From the NCBI GenBank assembly GCA_018066125.1, contig JAGHSA010000004.1, positions 62,001 through 126,000 on the forward strand: 64,000 nucleotides of DNA. The letters are read 5' to 3'. The translations under genes were made by a program, and so were the position numbers. Numbering within the stretch: the stretch's first letter is position 1; the number at the start of each line of letters is the position of its first letter. Of the stretch, positions 44,659 to 53,146 are shown piece after piece. The notes beneath the pieces were generated by a model, which was not told the DNA's origin, did no database searches, and saw nothing but the letters and a program-made list of their open reading frames with translations. Source of the stretch: Candidatus Cryptobacteroides onthequi. Lineage in GTDB: Bacteria > Bacteroidota > Bacteroidia > Bacteroidales > UBA932.

Positions 44659-46301
44659 CGTTTATTATTTTGTGTGGTTATCAGAACTGTCCTGGTCAGA
44701 CAGAGTGCGAGGAGGAGCAGTGCCACGAAGCAGCATATCCTTCCAGGGATATCGCCATTTCTCACGAAGAAAGTCTCCTCGCTGTTGAGATTCACCTGTC
44801 CACCCAGCACTTCCTGCTCCCACCAGGTCGATTCACCTGAGATCTCTCCCCTCTGGTTTATGAATCCCGATATACCTGTATTGGCACATCGCGCTATATC
44901 ACGGCGAGTCTCGATGGCACGCAGGCTGGCATAGCTCAGATGCTGTCTGTATCCCGGCGTATTCCCCCACCACGCGTCATTGGTGATCACAGCAAGAGCC
45001 TTGGCGCCGGCCTTTACATATCCGGTGCAGAACTCGCCATATATGGACTCGTAGCAGATGATGCATCCCAGAGGGATGCTCCGGTCCACATTGCCGTTTC
45101 CATCATACGAAACGGCGTTCAGAAGCGAGATCTCATCCTGACCTATGCACCTGCCCATCACATGACCGAGCTTGTCATCTATCTTGGTAAAGAAGCGGGG
45201 GTACGGAGTCATCTCGACTCCCACTACCAGCTTCGACTTGTGGTACATCTCCGTGCGCCCGGTACGGTCCATGATCACACCTGTATTGCGAGACTCCACC
45301 CATCTCCCGTCCCTGAGCTGCCATGCGAGGACAGATGGGGCTTCCGGAGTCGTAAAGAACTCATGTGCCGACGCGCCGAAAAGAAGATTGGCGTCAGGAT
45401 AATCCTCGAGGAAACCGCGCATCCGGTTCCACGTATAGCCTTCTTCGACTTTTCCGAGAACGATGTCATTCGTGAAGGTCTCCGGCGCAAGGATAAGTGT
45501 CGGAGCTCCCGGCCTGTGCGACCTGAGCCCCTTCTCCAGCATATCGATCAGGATCACATCCTGCTGCGCCTGGGAAAGGGACTGGAACTTCATGTATGGA
45601 TCGAAATCAGGCTGGGCGATGACCACATCCATCTTCCCTTCCGAACGCTCTTCGAAGCTGTTCCAAATATGGAATGACCATATGAAAGGCGCCGCAATGA
45701 TGAATGCGGCAGCCGCAGCCGCGACTCCCCTGGCCTTTGCGCTGAGGACCTGGAAATCCCCCTGCATCAGCGCCTTGAGAATCAGGAAAAGGGATATGTT
45801 CGAAGCCCATATCCACAGAGAGCCGCCCAGGGTACCAGTGTACTCATACCACTGGATGCACCTGATATCCCGTGCGAAGGCATTGCCGAGCACCAGCCAC
45901 GGCCATGATATCTGAGCGTCGAAATACAGACGCTCCCATGCTATCCAAAGCACTGCCAGGAAGATAAGCGACAGCACAGGACTGAAACGCTTCCTGGAGT
46001 ACCTGTATGCCGCAAATATCACAGACATCTGTGCCGCATTTGCCACAATGGCAAATATGCCGCCGCCTACTGTCGCATTGCACACCCAGAAGGTCGTGAA
46101 TGCGTTCCAAAGCACAAAGGCGAGGTACTGCCACCAGAAAAAGCGTCTGACGCCGTGGGCATCGGCAACCGCTTCCATAAGCAGCAGTGGGACAAAACCG
46201 GCAAGAGCCAGAAAGCCGAGATGAGGAACCAGGAACGGTAAACTCATCATGACAGAAAAAAGCAGCGCCAGAAGTGCCAGAATTGACTTGATGTTTCTCA
46301 T
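44655..46301 (-). CDS. lnt: Apolipoprotein N-acyltransferase
   Basis: Lnt adds the third acyl chain to the N-terminal cysteine of lipoproteins. The 548-residue protein has about six N-terminal membrane segments and a nitrilase-like periplasmic domain with the catalytic triad Glu274 (APETF), Lys355 (YHKSK) and Cys416 (IICYES), and a closing membrane segment. The ATG at 46301 is chosen because an in-frame TTG at 46313 lies in the promoter box. The many lipoproteins in this window are its likely clients. The GDPD gene follows with a four-base overlap. Confidence 0.95.
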   Translation of the reverse strand: MRNIKSILALLALLFSVMMSLPFLVPHLGFLALAGFVPLLLMEAVADAHGVRRFFWWQYLAFVLWNAFTTFWVCNATVGGGIFAIVANAAQMSVIFAAYRYSRKRFSPVLSLIFLAVLWIAWERLYFDAQISWPWLVLGNAFARDIRCIQWYEYTGTLGGSLWIWASNISLFLILKALMQGDFQVLSAKARGVAAAAAAFIIAAPFIWSFHIWNSFEERSEGKMDVVIAQPDFDPYMKFQSLSQAQQDVILIDMLEKGLRSHRPGAPTLILAPETFTNDIVLGKVEEGYTWNRMRGFLEDYPDANLLFGASAHEFFTTPEAPSVLAWQLRDGRWVESRNTGVIMDRTGRTEMYHKSKLVVGVEMTPYPRFFTKIDDKLGHVMGRCIGQDEISLLNAVSYDGNGNVDRSIPLGCIICYESIYGEFCTGYVKAGAKALAVITNDAWWGNTPGYRQHLSYASLRAIETRRDIARCANTGISGFINQRGEISGESTWWEQEVLGGQVNLNSEETFFVRNGDIPGRICCFVALLLLALCLTRTVLITTQNNKR

Positions 46302-46310
46302 ATAATAGAA

Positions 46311-46318
46311 CAAATGTA
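46311..46318 (-). promoter_or_regulatory. -7 promoter box of lnt
   Basis: TACATTTG on the minus strand is an exact TAnnTTTG match nine bases upstream of the lnt ATG, predicting a leader of only a few bases. Confidence 0.6.
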
Positions 46319-46331
46319 ATCAATAATTTGC

Positions 46332-46339
46332 TACCTTTG
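46332..46339 (+). promoter_or_regulatory. -7 promoter box of nagB
   Basis: TACCTTTG is an exact TAnnTTTG match 19 bases upstream of the nagB ATG. It stands divergently to the lnt box, 13 bases away, so the two promoters overlap in their upstream regions. Confidence 0.65.
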
Positions 46340-46358
46340 TGACAAATCATACATAATA

Positions 46359-47150
46359 ATGAAAGTAATCATCAGACAGACTAAAGCAGAGGCTTCCGTA
46401 TGGGCAGCCCGCTACATTGCATCAAAGATCAACGAAAAGGCAGCTCAGACCGACAAGCCGTTTGTGCTCGGTCTCCCTACCGGATCGACACCTATCGACA
46501 CCTATCAGGAACTCATCCGCATGAACAAGGCAGGTGAAGTCAGCTTCAAGAATGTCATCACTTTCAACATGGACGAGTACGTAGGCATCGCTGAGGATCA
46601 TCCGGAGAGCTACCACTCATTCATGTACAACAACCTCTTCAACCACATCGACATCCCTAGAGAGAATATCCACATCCTCAACGGAAATGCAGCTGACCTC
46701 AAGAAAGAGTGTGCAGACTACGAGAAGGCCATCCTCGCTGCAGGCGGAATCGACCTCTTCCTCGGTGGTGTAGGCGAAGACGGACACATCGCTTTCAACG
46801 AGCCTTTCTCATCACTCAAGTCACGCACCAGAGTGGTAACCCTCACCCAGGATACCATCGAGGTGAACTCACGCTTCTTCGGCGGCGACACATCACTCGT
46901 GCCGAAGCAGGCCATGTCTGTCGGCGTAGGTACCGTATGCGATTCAAAGGAAGTGCTCATCCTCAGCTTCAGCGAGAAGAAGGCAAGAGCCACACAGGCA
47001 GCCATCGAGGGTCCTATGACACATGTCATCACCCTTTCAGCACTCCAGATGCACGAGAACGGCATCGTAGTGCTTGACGAAGGCGCTGCAAGCCTCCTCT
47101 CAGAGGAGAACAAGGCTTACTTCAAGGCTGTTGAAGAGGCTGAGGCGTAA
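46359..47150 (+). CDS. nagB: Glucosamine-6-phosphate deaminase
   Basis: NagB converts glucosamine-6-phosphate to fructose-6-phosphate and ammonia. The 263-residue enzyme shows GLPTGSTPIDTYQELI (about 40-55, phosphate binding), FNMDEYVG with catalytic Asp72 at the position it has in E. coli NagB, and GGVGEDGHIAFNEP (about 133-147) with the His/Glu of ring opening. Length matches the family. It is a single-gene unit with its own promoter, and its last 34 bases overlap the 3' end of the converging pseudouridine synthase gene. Confidence 0.97.
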   Translation: MKVIIRQTKAEASVWAARYIASKINEKAAQTDKPFVLGLPTGSTPIDTYQELIRMNKAGEVSFKNVITFNMDEYVGIAEDHPESYHSFMYNNLFNHIDIPRENIHILNGNAADLKKECADYEKAILAAGGIDLFLGGVGEDGHIAFNEPFSSLKSRTRVVTLTQDTIEVNSRFFGGDTSLVPKQAMSVGVGTVCDSKEVLILSFSEKKARATQAAIEGPMTHVITLSALQMHENGIVVLDEGAASLLSEENKAYFKAVEEAEA

Positions 47151-48223
47151 TCACGCCACTTGTCAAGAAGTTTCACCATATCATCGGGAAGGCAGGAATC
47201 GAATTGAATCCACTTCCCGGTGGAAGGGTGGACAAAGCCCAGAGTACGGGCATGAAGTGCCTGACGTGGGCATACCTCGAAGCAGTTCATGATGAACTGC
47301 TTATATTTTGCGTATATGGTCCCCTTGCGGATCTCTGATCCGCCATATCTCTCATCATTGAACAGAGGGTGACCTATCGAACTCATATGCACGCGTATCT
47401 GATGTGTGCGACCTGTCTCGAGTCTGCACTCCACCAATGTGACAAAGCCGAATCTCTCAAGCACCTTATAGTGCGTCACAGCATGCTTTCCCTTATCCGG
47501 GTCATCATACACACGGAATCTCAGCCTGTCATTGGGATCACGGCCGATATTGGCATCGATCGTGCCTTCATCCTCCTGGAGATTGCCCCATACTATGGCA
47601 TTGTAGCGTCTCTCGATAGAGTGCTCGAAGAACTGCCCGGCAAGATTGAGCTGGGCTTCATCATTTTTGGCCACGACGAGAAGACCGGAAGTATCCTTGT
47701 CGATACGGTGCACGAGTATGCCCATTCGCTCATCCTCCGCATCCGGTCCCTGAGATATGCCCAGATGATATGAAAGTGCATTGACGAGAGTTCCCTCGAA
47801 ATGGCCGTGACCGGGATGGACCACCATTCCCGCCTGCTTATTGACCAGCAGAAGGTCATTGTCCTCATAAACGATATCAAGAGGGATGTCCTGGGGAAGA
47901 ATCTCCATGCCGCGCCTGCGATACGGCATCACGAAGCGTATGACATCATTGGGACGGATGATCAGATTGGCCTTCGCGACCTTGTCATTCACGCGCACAT
48001 AGCCTTCCTTTATGGCTGTCTGCACGCGGTGACGGGAGGTATCCTCAAGATGCGTTGCCATATACTTGTCGACACGCATCGGAGTCTGCCCCTTGTCCAC
48101 ATTGAGCCGGAAATGCTCAAACATCCCCTGCTCTTCATCGCACTCCCCTTCCTCGAGGATAGCGCCGTTGGGAGCGACGGCCCCTGCCTCAAGCTCCTCG
48201 TCGTCAAACCAGACCTTCTCCAT
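47117..48223 (-). CDS. RluA-family 23S rRNA pseudouridine synthase (RluD-like)
   Basis: The 368-residue enzyme isomerises uridines in rRNA. An acidic N-terminal tail (about 1-40) precedes an S4 domain (MRVDKYMATHLEDTSRHRVQ, about 48-105) and the catalytic core with HRIDKDTSGLLVV (catalytic Asp, about 178) and RLETGRTHQIRVHM (about 265). RluD modifies helix 69; the closest match by motif is RluD/RluC. The ATG at 48223 overlaps the PASTA gene's stop codon by one base, so upstream in-frame codons are not used. It has a long convergent overlap with nagB. Confidence 0.93.
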   Translation of the reverse strand: MEKVWFDDEELEAGAVAPNGAILEEGECDEEQGMFEHFRLNVDKGQTPMRVDKYMATHLEDTSRHRVQTAIKEGYVRVNDKVAKANLIIRPNDVIRFVMPYRRRGMEILPQDIPLDIVYEDNDLLLVNKQAGMVVHPGHGHFEGTLVNALSYHLGISQGPDAEDERMGILVHRIDKDTSGLLVVAKNDEAQLNLAGQFFEHSIERRYNAIVWGNLQEDEGTIDANIGRDPNDRLRFRVYDDPDKGKHAVTHYKVLERFGFVTLVECRLETGRTHQIRVHMSSIGHPLFNDERYGGSEIRKGTIYAKYKQFIMNCFEVCPRQALHARTLGFVHPSTGKWIQFDSCLPDDMVKLLDKWRDYASASSTALK

Positions 48224-49002
48224 CAGCGCTTGCTCTTTGCGGGCTCTTTCGTGAGTGTGAGAGATACTTCCGAGCCCATCTGGCACTCGGCAGAAGACGG
48301 TGCGGGATTCTGGCTCACTACAGTGGCAAAGAGAGAGTCCTGGTAAGTCTTGCAGGTCTCGTCAAAACGGAGACGTCCTACATTGAGGGAATTGTCCTGG
48401 AGGACATCAGCTGCCCTCAGATATTTCATGCCAACGACGTTCGGCACCCTTGTGAGATAGTCCTGGTCATTGAGTCCGACCACGAGATCCACGGTGGCCT
48501 CGCTCTCGATCTGGCGCCCCTTGCGTATCTCCGCGTTGCGGTAGGTCTGCTTGAGAACGATATTGGTAGCCTCATCGCTCACATATGTGATCTTTCCAAG
48601 ATAAAGGCCCCTTGACGACAGCTCTGCCCTTGCCTGACGGAGCGACAGGCCCACCAGGTCCGGCATCGTGACCTTCTTGGGGATGACGGAGTTGATGGTG
48701 AGTCGTATCTTGCGGCCAGTCTTGACATCTGTCCCCGCCTTCGGGATATGGCTGTTGACAGCACCTCTCTGAGCCCTCTTGGAGAAGACCGAGTCGGTAA
48801 CCTCTACCCTGAGTCCGCTGTGTTCTGCCACACGCCTTGCCTCGCTGACCTCAAGTCCCGCGAGATCCGGTACCTGCACATACTTTCCATGGTGAGTGAG
48901 GACGCCAAGAACAAGATTGGCGAGTACGGCGAAAGCGACGACAAACACCGCAGCGCCTATGAGGTTCTTCAATATCCAGTGTGATGAGACTTCCTTGCTC
49001 AT
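48223..49002 (-). CDS. Membrane protein with three PASTA domains
   Basis: This 259-residue protein has one N-terminal membrane segment (about 13-34) and three PASTA domains outside (about 41-110, 112-185, 190-258), each starting with a VPDLAG, MPDLVG or VPNVVG motif. PASTA domains bind peptidoglycan stems or beta-lactams and are otherwise joined to Ser/Thr kinases or PBPs; neither is attached here. It is coupled to the RluD-like gene by a one-base overlap. A cell-wall sensing or anchoring role is inferred. Confidence 0.9.
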   Translation of the reverse strand: MSKEVSSHWILKNLIGAAVFVVAFAVLANLVLGVLTHHGKYVQVPDLAGLEVSEARRVAEHSGLRVEVTDSVFSKRAQRGAVNSHIPKAGTDVKTGRKIRLTINSVIPKKVTMPDLVGLSLRQARAELSSRGLYLGKITYVSDEATNIVLKQTYRNAEIRKGRQIESEATVDLVVGLNDQDYLTRVPNVVGMKYLRAADVLQDNSLNVGRLRFDETCKTYQDSLFATVVSQNPAPSSAECQMGSEVSLTLTKEPAKSKR

Positions 49003-49014
49003 TGCGTTTCAATA

Positions 49015-49554
49015 TTATATGTCAGAGTTGCAAAGGTAACAATTATTTGGGGTAATGACCATATCCATGCGCACATCATGCTCCTCCACCGGCACCTCTT
49101 CCACAAGTTGGTGCTCAAAGGCCACAGCCGCCTTGATGCAGTTCAGTGATGGCAGGAGGCGGTCATAGTAGCCTTTCCCTCTGCCGAGGCGCCCGCCTTC
49201 CGCATCGAATGCCATACCGGGGACCACCGCAAATCCGATCTCTCCGACAGGTACGGCAACCGCATCGGAGGATGGTTCCAGAATGCCCCTGTACCCTTCG
49301 ACCATATGCACTGGAGAATACTCCCTCAGTTCCAGGATATCTCCCACAACCTTCGGGAGGACTATCCTCTTTCTGCCATGCCACCTGCGGATGAATCCGT
49401 GCGTATCCACCTCACCCGGCATGGACCAGTACAAAAGAACAATATCTGAATCCTTGAATCCAGATATTGTCTCTATGGTCTGCCAGATCTGCTCCGAGCC
49501 ATGAAACGGGCCCTGCGCATTTCTGATCTGTTTTCTCAATTCTTTCTTGTCCAT
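49015..49554 (-). CDS. 5-formyltetrahydrofolate cyclo-ligase
   Basis: The 179-residue enzyme converts 5-formyl-THF to 5,10-methenyl-THF with ATP. It begins MDKKELRKQIRNA, and the signature GRLGRGKGYYDRLL (about 130) is intact, as is the PGMAFDAEGGRLG loop before it. An upstream in-frame extension would overlap the outer-membrane receptor gene, so the ATG at 49554 is used. It starts four bases after that gene's stop. A promoter box for the next genes lies inside its 3' end. Confidence 0.92.
   Translation of the reverse strand: MDKKELRKQIRNAQGPFHGSEQIWQTIETISGFKDSDIVLLYWSMPGEVDTHGFIRRWHGRKRIVLPKVVGDILELREYSPVHMVEGYRGILEPSSDAVAVPVGEIGFAVVPGMAFDAEGGRLGRGKGYYDRLLPSLNCIKAAVAFEHQLVEEVPVEEHDVRMDMVITPNNCYLCNSDI
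49031..49038 (-). promoter_or_regulatory. -7 box inside the cyclo-ligase gene, for the PASTA-rluD unit
   Basis: TACCTTTG on the minus strand is an exact TAnnTTTG match 28 bases upstream of the PASTA start, within the last codons of the preceding gene. It could uncouple the PASTA and pseudouridine-synthase genes from the receptor operon. Confidence 0.5.
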
Positions 49555-49558
49555 CTTG

Positions 49559-52519
49559 CTATCTTCCCGGAGGAGGACCCATAGGGCCACGGCCACCAGG
49601 ACCTCCCATTCCACCCGGGCCGCGCATCTTGCTCCTGTCGAAAGTACCGAAGCGGTATGTCAGAGAGAGAATCACATATCTTCCGAGAGTGTTGTTTCTG
49701 GTCTCCATATGGTAGTTGGATGCGTCTGTCACCGTAAGGTTCTTGGCCTGATCGAAGATATCGTATCCCTTGAGGGTGAGAGTGAACTTTTTCTTGAAAA
49801 GAAGCTTGCTGATCTCCGCATTGAGGACATGCTCATCCGGCTGCTGGGTAGAATAACCGCGATACCAGTTATACTCGTAGTCTGACTTGAAGGTGATACC
49901 AGGCTGGTCCCAGGTCCAGTTGATGGAAGCGGACACCTGATTGTTCCATGTGGTCGACTCCGCCTCAGGCCTGATGGAATACCACGACCTGGAGTACCTC
50001 GTCCTTCCCGACGCCCTCAGCTCAAGATTGTCAGACCTGTAGGTGAGTCTGAGTCTCTCCACCAGGTTGAGGGTCTGGATGTTGCTGACATCAAAATTCT
50101 TATCTTTGCTTATATCCGCATGATCAGCGAGGAATGATTCATAGTCCATATCTCCATCCTTGTAGTATCTGGACATGTCAAGATTCTTGCCCACGAACGA
50201 TGAGGAATTGGAATATGACGCCCTGGTCATGTCTGTGATAGTGAAGTTCGATTTCGCAACAGGAAGGTTTATGAACATGTTTCCTGAGATATTTCCTGAA
50301 GAAGGGCCATTGAACGGCATCGAATACTGCGCTCCATTGTCGCCATACCAGAGGGCATTCACTATAGGAGACTGCACAAAATTGCCTTCAAGATGCGCAT
50401 TGACAGAAGAGAACGTCTTCTTGTTGCTGAACCTGAAATCACTTCTGAGACCATGTGAGAAATATGGTTTCAGCATCGGATTACCAAATGAGATATCAAG
50501 AGGGTCCGTATTGTCCGGAACAGGCATGAGCTGCTTGGTCGAAGGCTGGCTGGAACGTCCGAAGTAGAATGCCCTGATATTCGAATTATCGTTCATATCA
50601 TAGAAAAGCATCGCCTGAGGAGCCCAGTTGATCACCTTGCTGTCATACTGCTTGAGCTGTCCGTTCTTGTAGGTCTCATTATGTGTGTTTGTCGGCTTGG
50701 CCGCAAATCCCACCTGAGCTCTCAACCCCGTCTTCTGGTACAGGATATTGGCACCTACCGACTGGTTCACATACCTGTTGAGAATGCTGTTTGAGTAGAT
50801 GTCATTCAGCACCTCGCCGGATGTCACATACTGCGGCATGCCATCGGCAAATCCGGGATTGGAACCGCTGTCATAAGTATCCTTGCCTGATTTCGAATTG
50901 TTCCAGCTGTACTCATAGTTGGCCTCCACATAGAAATCACTTCCCACAGGCTCCGTATATGTGACTCTGCCCATGAGAGATGAGTTCTTCGCATTCTGTT
51001 CAAATCTCTGGTTGATCAGCGAATCGAGTGCCTCTCCAGCTTCATAAGTAGTAGTCCTGGACTGGTTGAATCCATGGAGGTCGTTGTTTGAGAAACTGTA
51101 GCGGGACATCACGGTAAGAGTGCGTCCAGGGATTCCGAGTCTCTGACGGAGGAGTGCGAAACCCGATGTCGACCAGTTTCTGTTGTCACCGATATTGCGG
51201 TTGAAACCATCATTAGTCTTCACTGCACCCTGGCCATAGTCAGAGTAGGTGTTGAAATCCGATGACTCCGAGAAATTGCCTGTACCGAAATTGAGCGACG
51301 GCTGGAAAAGGATAGATGTATTCTCCGAGAACTTGTGATCGAGTCTCATGCCCACACGATGCCCATAGGTATTGGTAAGAGACACGCCGTCATTGTTGTA
51401 GATGAGTTCATGGTCGGAAAGATGGGTGGTCTTCGAACTGTTCTCCAGAACATTCTTTTCGGTGCCATTATAGAGATAATTGCCGCTGAGATCCATGTTT
51501 CCGTCGAAGAGGGTCCATGCACCGTTGACTCCGCCCATGTAAGAGGTGGTGATACCGTTACCCTGGCCCCAGCCACCCTGGCGTCCACCCATACCGCCAC
51601 CGCCGCCACGCATGCCGCCCATCATCGCGCCGGACATGTCATTGAAGCCACGGTTATTGGTATTGTTGGCATTGAGAACGAGGGAAAGCTGTGTATCTTC
51701 GGTGAACTTACCCACGAATGCGGCGCCCTGATAGCGTGTATCATCATACTGGGTAGCCTTTGACGGAACATCATGTCCGGCACCTGCCATCACATTTCCG
51801 AAGGTGCCCTTCATCATTCCCGGCTTGACACTGAGGTCGATCACCTGCTCATCCTCGCCATCCTCTATACCGGTGAATTCGGCCTGATCGGACTTTTTCT
51901 TCACGACCTTGACCTTGTTGATGATCTTGGCCGGAATGTTCTTGCTGGCAAGCTGAGGATCATCCAGGAAGAAGGTCTTGCCATCGATGGTGATCTTCTT
52001 GATAGTCTCGCCATTGACAGTGATGGAACCGTCCTCTGACACCTCGACTCCCGGAAGTTTCTTGAGGAGATCCTCAAGGACATCGTTATCCGTGGTCTTG
52101 AAGGAGCTGGCGTTGTACTCGACGGTATCCTTCTTGATGATGATAGGATTTCCTGCAGCAGACACGCTTGCAGCGTCAAGAACCTCTTTGTCCTCTGCAA
52201 TCTTGATGTCACCCATCTCGAGAGCGCCCTTCACCGCAATATCCTGAGTGTAGAGCTTGTAGCCCATGAGCTCAGCCTTGAAGACATAGGAACCGGCCCT
52301 TACGTTTTCAATCTTCACCTCACCGCGCTCATTGCTGAGCACATATTTGTAGACCTTTTCGGAATTCTTCTGTGTAAGTGACACCGTCGCAAAACCCAGC
52401 GGCTCTCCTGTGGTATTGTCAAGGAGCCTGGCGGTAACGCTTGCACCCTGGGCAAACGCCACAATTCCCATGAGAAAAAGAACCGCAGCTGAAGTCACAA
52501 ATTTTGTCAGTCTGTTCAT
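49559..52519 (-). CDS. TonB-dependent-receptor-like outer-membrane barrel protein
   Basis: The 986-residue protein has a signal peptide (about 1-24, ending VAFAQG), a carboxypeptidase-regulatory-like domain (about 25-100), a plug-like region (LLKKLPGVEVSEDGSI and KVKVVKKKSDQAEFTG, about 140-210) and an outer-membrane beta-barrel (PF14905-like). It is not SusC-type: no SusD follows and the barrel differs. Low-complexity Gly/Met/Arg insertions occur in an outer loop (GGMRGGGGGMGG, about 308) and at the C-terminal tail (GGPGGRGPMGPPPGR). The ATG at 52519 is preferred over upstream GTG codons because it gives the signal peptide. An inverted repeat at 52540-52546/52568-52574 lies in its leader. 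The cargo is unknown. Confidence 0.85.
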   Translation of the reverse strand: MNRLTKFVTSAAVLFLMGIVAFAQGASVTARLLDNTTGEPLGFATVSLTQKNSEKVYKYVLSNERGEVKIENVRAGSYVFKAELMGYKLYTQDIAVKGALEMGDIKIAEDKEVLDAASVSAAGNPIIIKKDTVEYNASSFKTTDNDVLEDLLKKLPGVEVSEDGSITVNGETIKKITIDGKTFFLDDPQLASKNIPAKIINKVKVVKKKSDQAEFTGIEDGEDEQVIDLSVKPGMMKGTFGNVMAGAGHDVPSKATQYDDTRYQGAAFVGKFTEDTQLSLVLNANNTNNRGFNDMSGAMMGGMRGGGGGMGGRQGGWGQGNGITTSYMGGVNGAWTLFDGNMDLSGNYLYNGTEKNVLENSSKTTHLSDHELIYNNDGVSLTNTYGHRVGMRLDHKFSENTSILFQPSLNFGTGNFSESSDFNTYSDYGQGAVKTNDGFNRNIGDNRNWSTSGFALLRQRLGIPGRTLTVMSRYSFSNNDLHGFNQSRTTTYEAGEALDSLINQRFEQNAKNSSLMGRVTYTEPVGSDFYVEANYEYSWNNSKSGKDTYDSGSNPGFADGMPQYVTSGEVLNDIYSNSILNRYVNQSVGANILYQKTGLRAQVGFAAKPTNTHNETYKNGQLKQYDSKVINWAPQAMLFYDMNDNSNIRAFYFGRSSQPSTKQLMPVPDNTDPLDISFGNPMLKPYFSHGLRSDFRFSNKKTFSSVNAHLEGNFVQSPIVNALWYGDNGAQYSMPFNGPSSGNISGNMFINLPVAKSNFTITDMTRASYSNSSSFVGKNLDMSRYYKDGDMDYESFLADHADISKDKNFDVSNIQTLNLVERLRLTYRSDNLELRASGRTRYSRSWYSIRPEAESTTWNNQVSASINWTWDQPGITFKSDYEYNWYRGYSTQQPDEHVLNAEISKLLFKKKFTLTLKGYDIFDQAKNLTVTDASNYHMETRNNTLGRYVILSLTYRFGTFDRSKMRGPGGMGGPGGRGPMGPPPGR

Positions 52520-52585
52520 ATAATGCTTTTTACTTTTTTCTTTCCGGACATTAGACACTCCCGAGAGCGGAAAGTTTAAAAAAAA

Positions 52586-53146
52586 CTACTTTTTTACCCT
52601 GCCTGGATTGGCATCGATGAACTTTTCCCATGATGTTGCAGCCTTTGTGCTGGTCAAAGGGCTGGTAAGCTGGTAGTAGTGGCACATGGCTATGGCCAGG
52701 GCATCTGTAGCATCCAGATACTTCTCATCTATGTCTATACCCAGGGTGCGCTGCACTATGAGCGACACCTGTTCCTTTGATGCCGCTCCATTGCCGCATA
52801 TCGCCATCTTGGCCTTGCGGGGAGCGTACTCGAATACAGGGATATCCCTGGTAAGGGCTGCCATCATTGCGGCGCCCTGAGCCCTTCCGAGCTTGAGCAC
52901 CACCTGGGCATTCTGGCCATAGAACGGGGATTCCAGGGCCATGTCCGAGGGACTGTGCAGGTCGCAGAGAGTACCGACCTTCTCAAAGATACGTCGGAGC
53001 TTCGTATACGCATCCGGTTCCCTGCGAAGATCCAGGACACCCATATCCACGAAATTGGCGCGACCGCGCACATCAATATGAATGACCCCGAAACCAAGGA
53101 TGTTGGTTCCGGGATCGATTCCCAATATAGTCCTGCCTTTAGTCAA
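52586..53146 (-). CDS. ruvC: Holliday junction resolvase RuvC
   Basis: The 186-residue nuclease resolves four-way junctions with RuvAB. The catalytic residues are visible: Asp11 (GIDPG), the Glu of LESPFYGQN (about 73), and the Asp pair of DATDALAIAMCHY (about 146-149). Its start overlaps the end of serS by eight bases, so it is the second gene of that operon. Confidence 0.97.
   Translation of the reverse strand: MTKGRTILGIDPGTNILGFGVIHIDVRGRANFVDMGVLDLRREPDAYTKLRRIFEKVGTLCDLHSPSDMALESPFYGQNAQVVLKLGRAQGAAMMAALTRDIPVFEYAPRKAKMAICGNGAASKEQVSLIVQRTLGIDIDEKYLDATDALAIAMCHYYQLTSPLTSTKAATSWEKFIDANPGRVKK

Noticed and set aside
51546..51731. Proline-rich short frame on the plus strand
   Set aside because: It is the antisense of the Gly-rich loop of the outer-membrane receptor gene.
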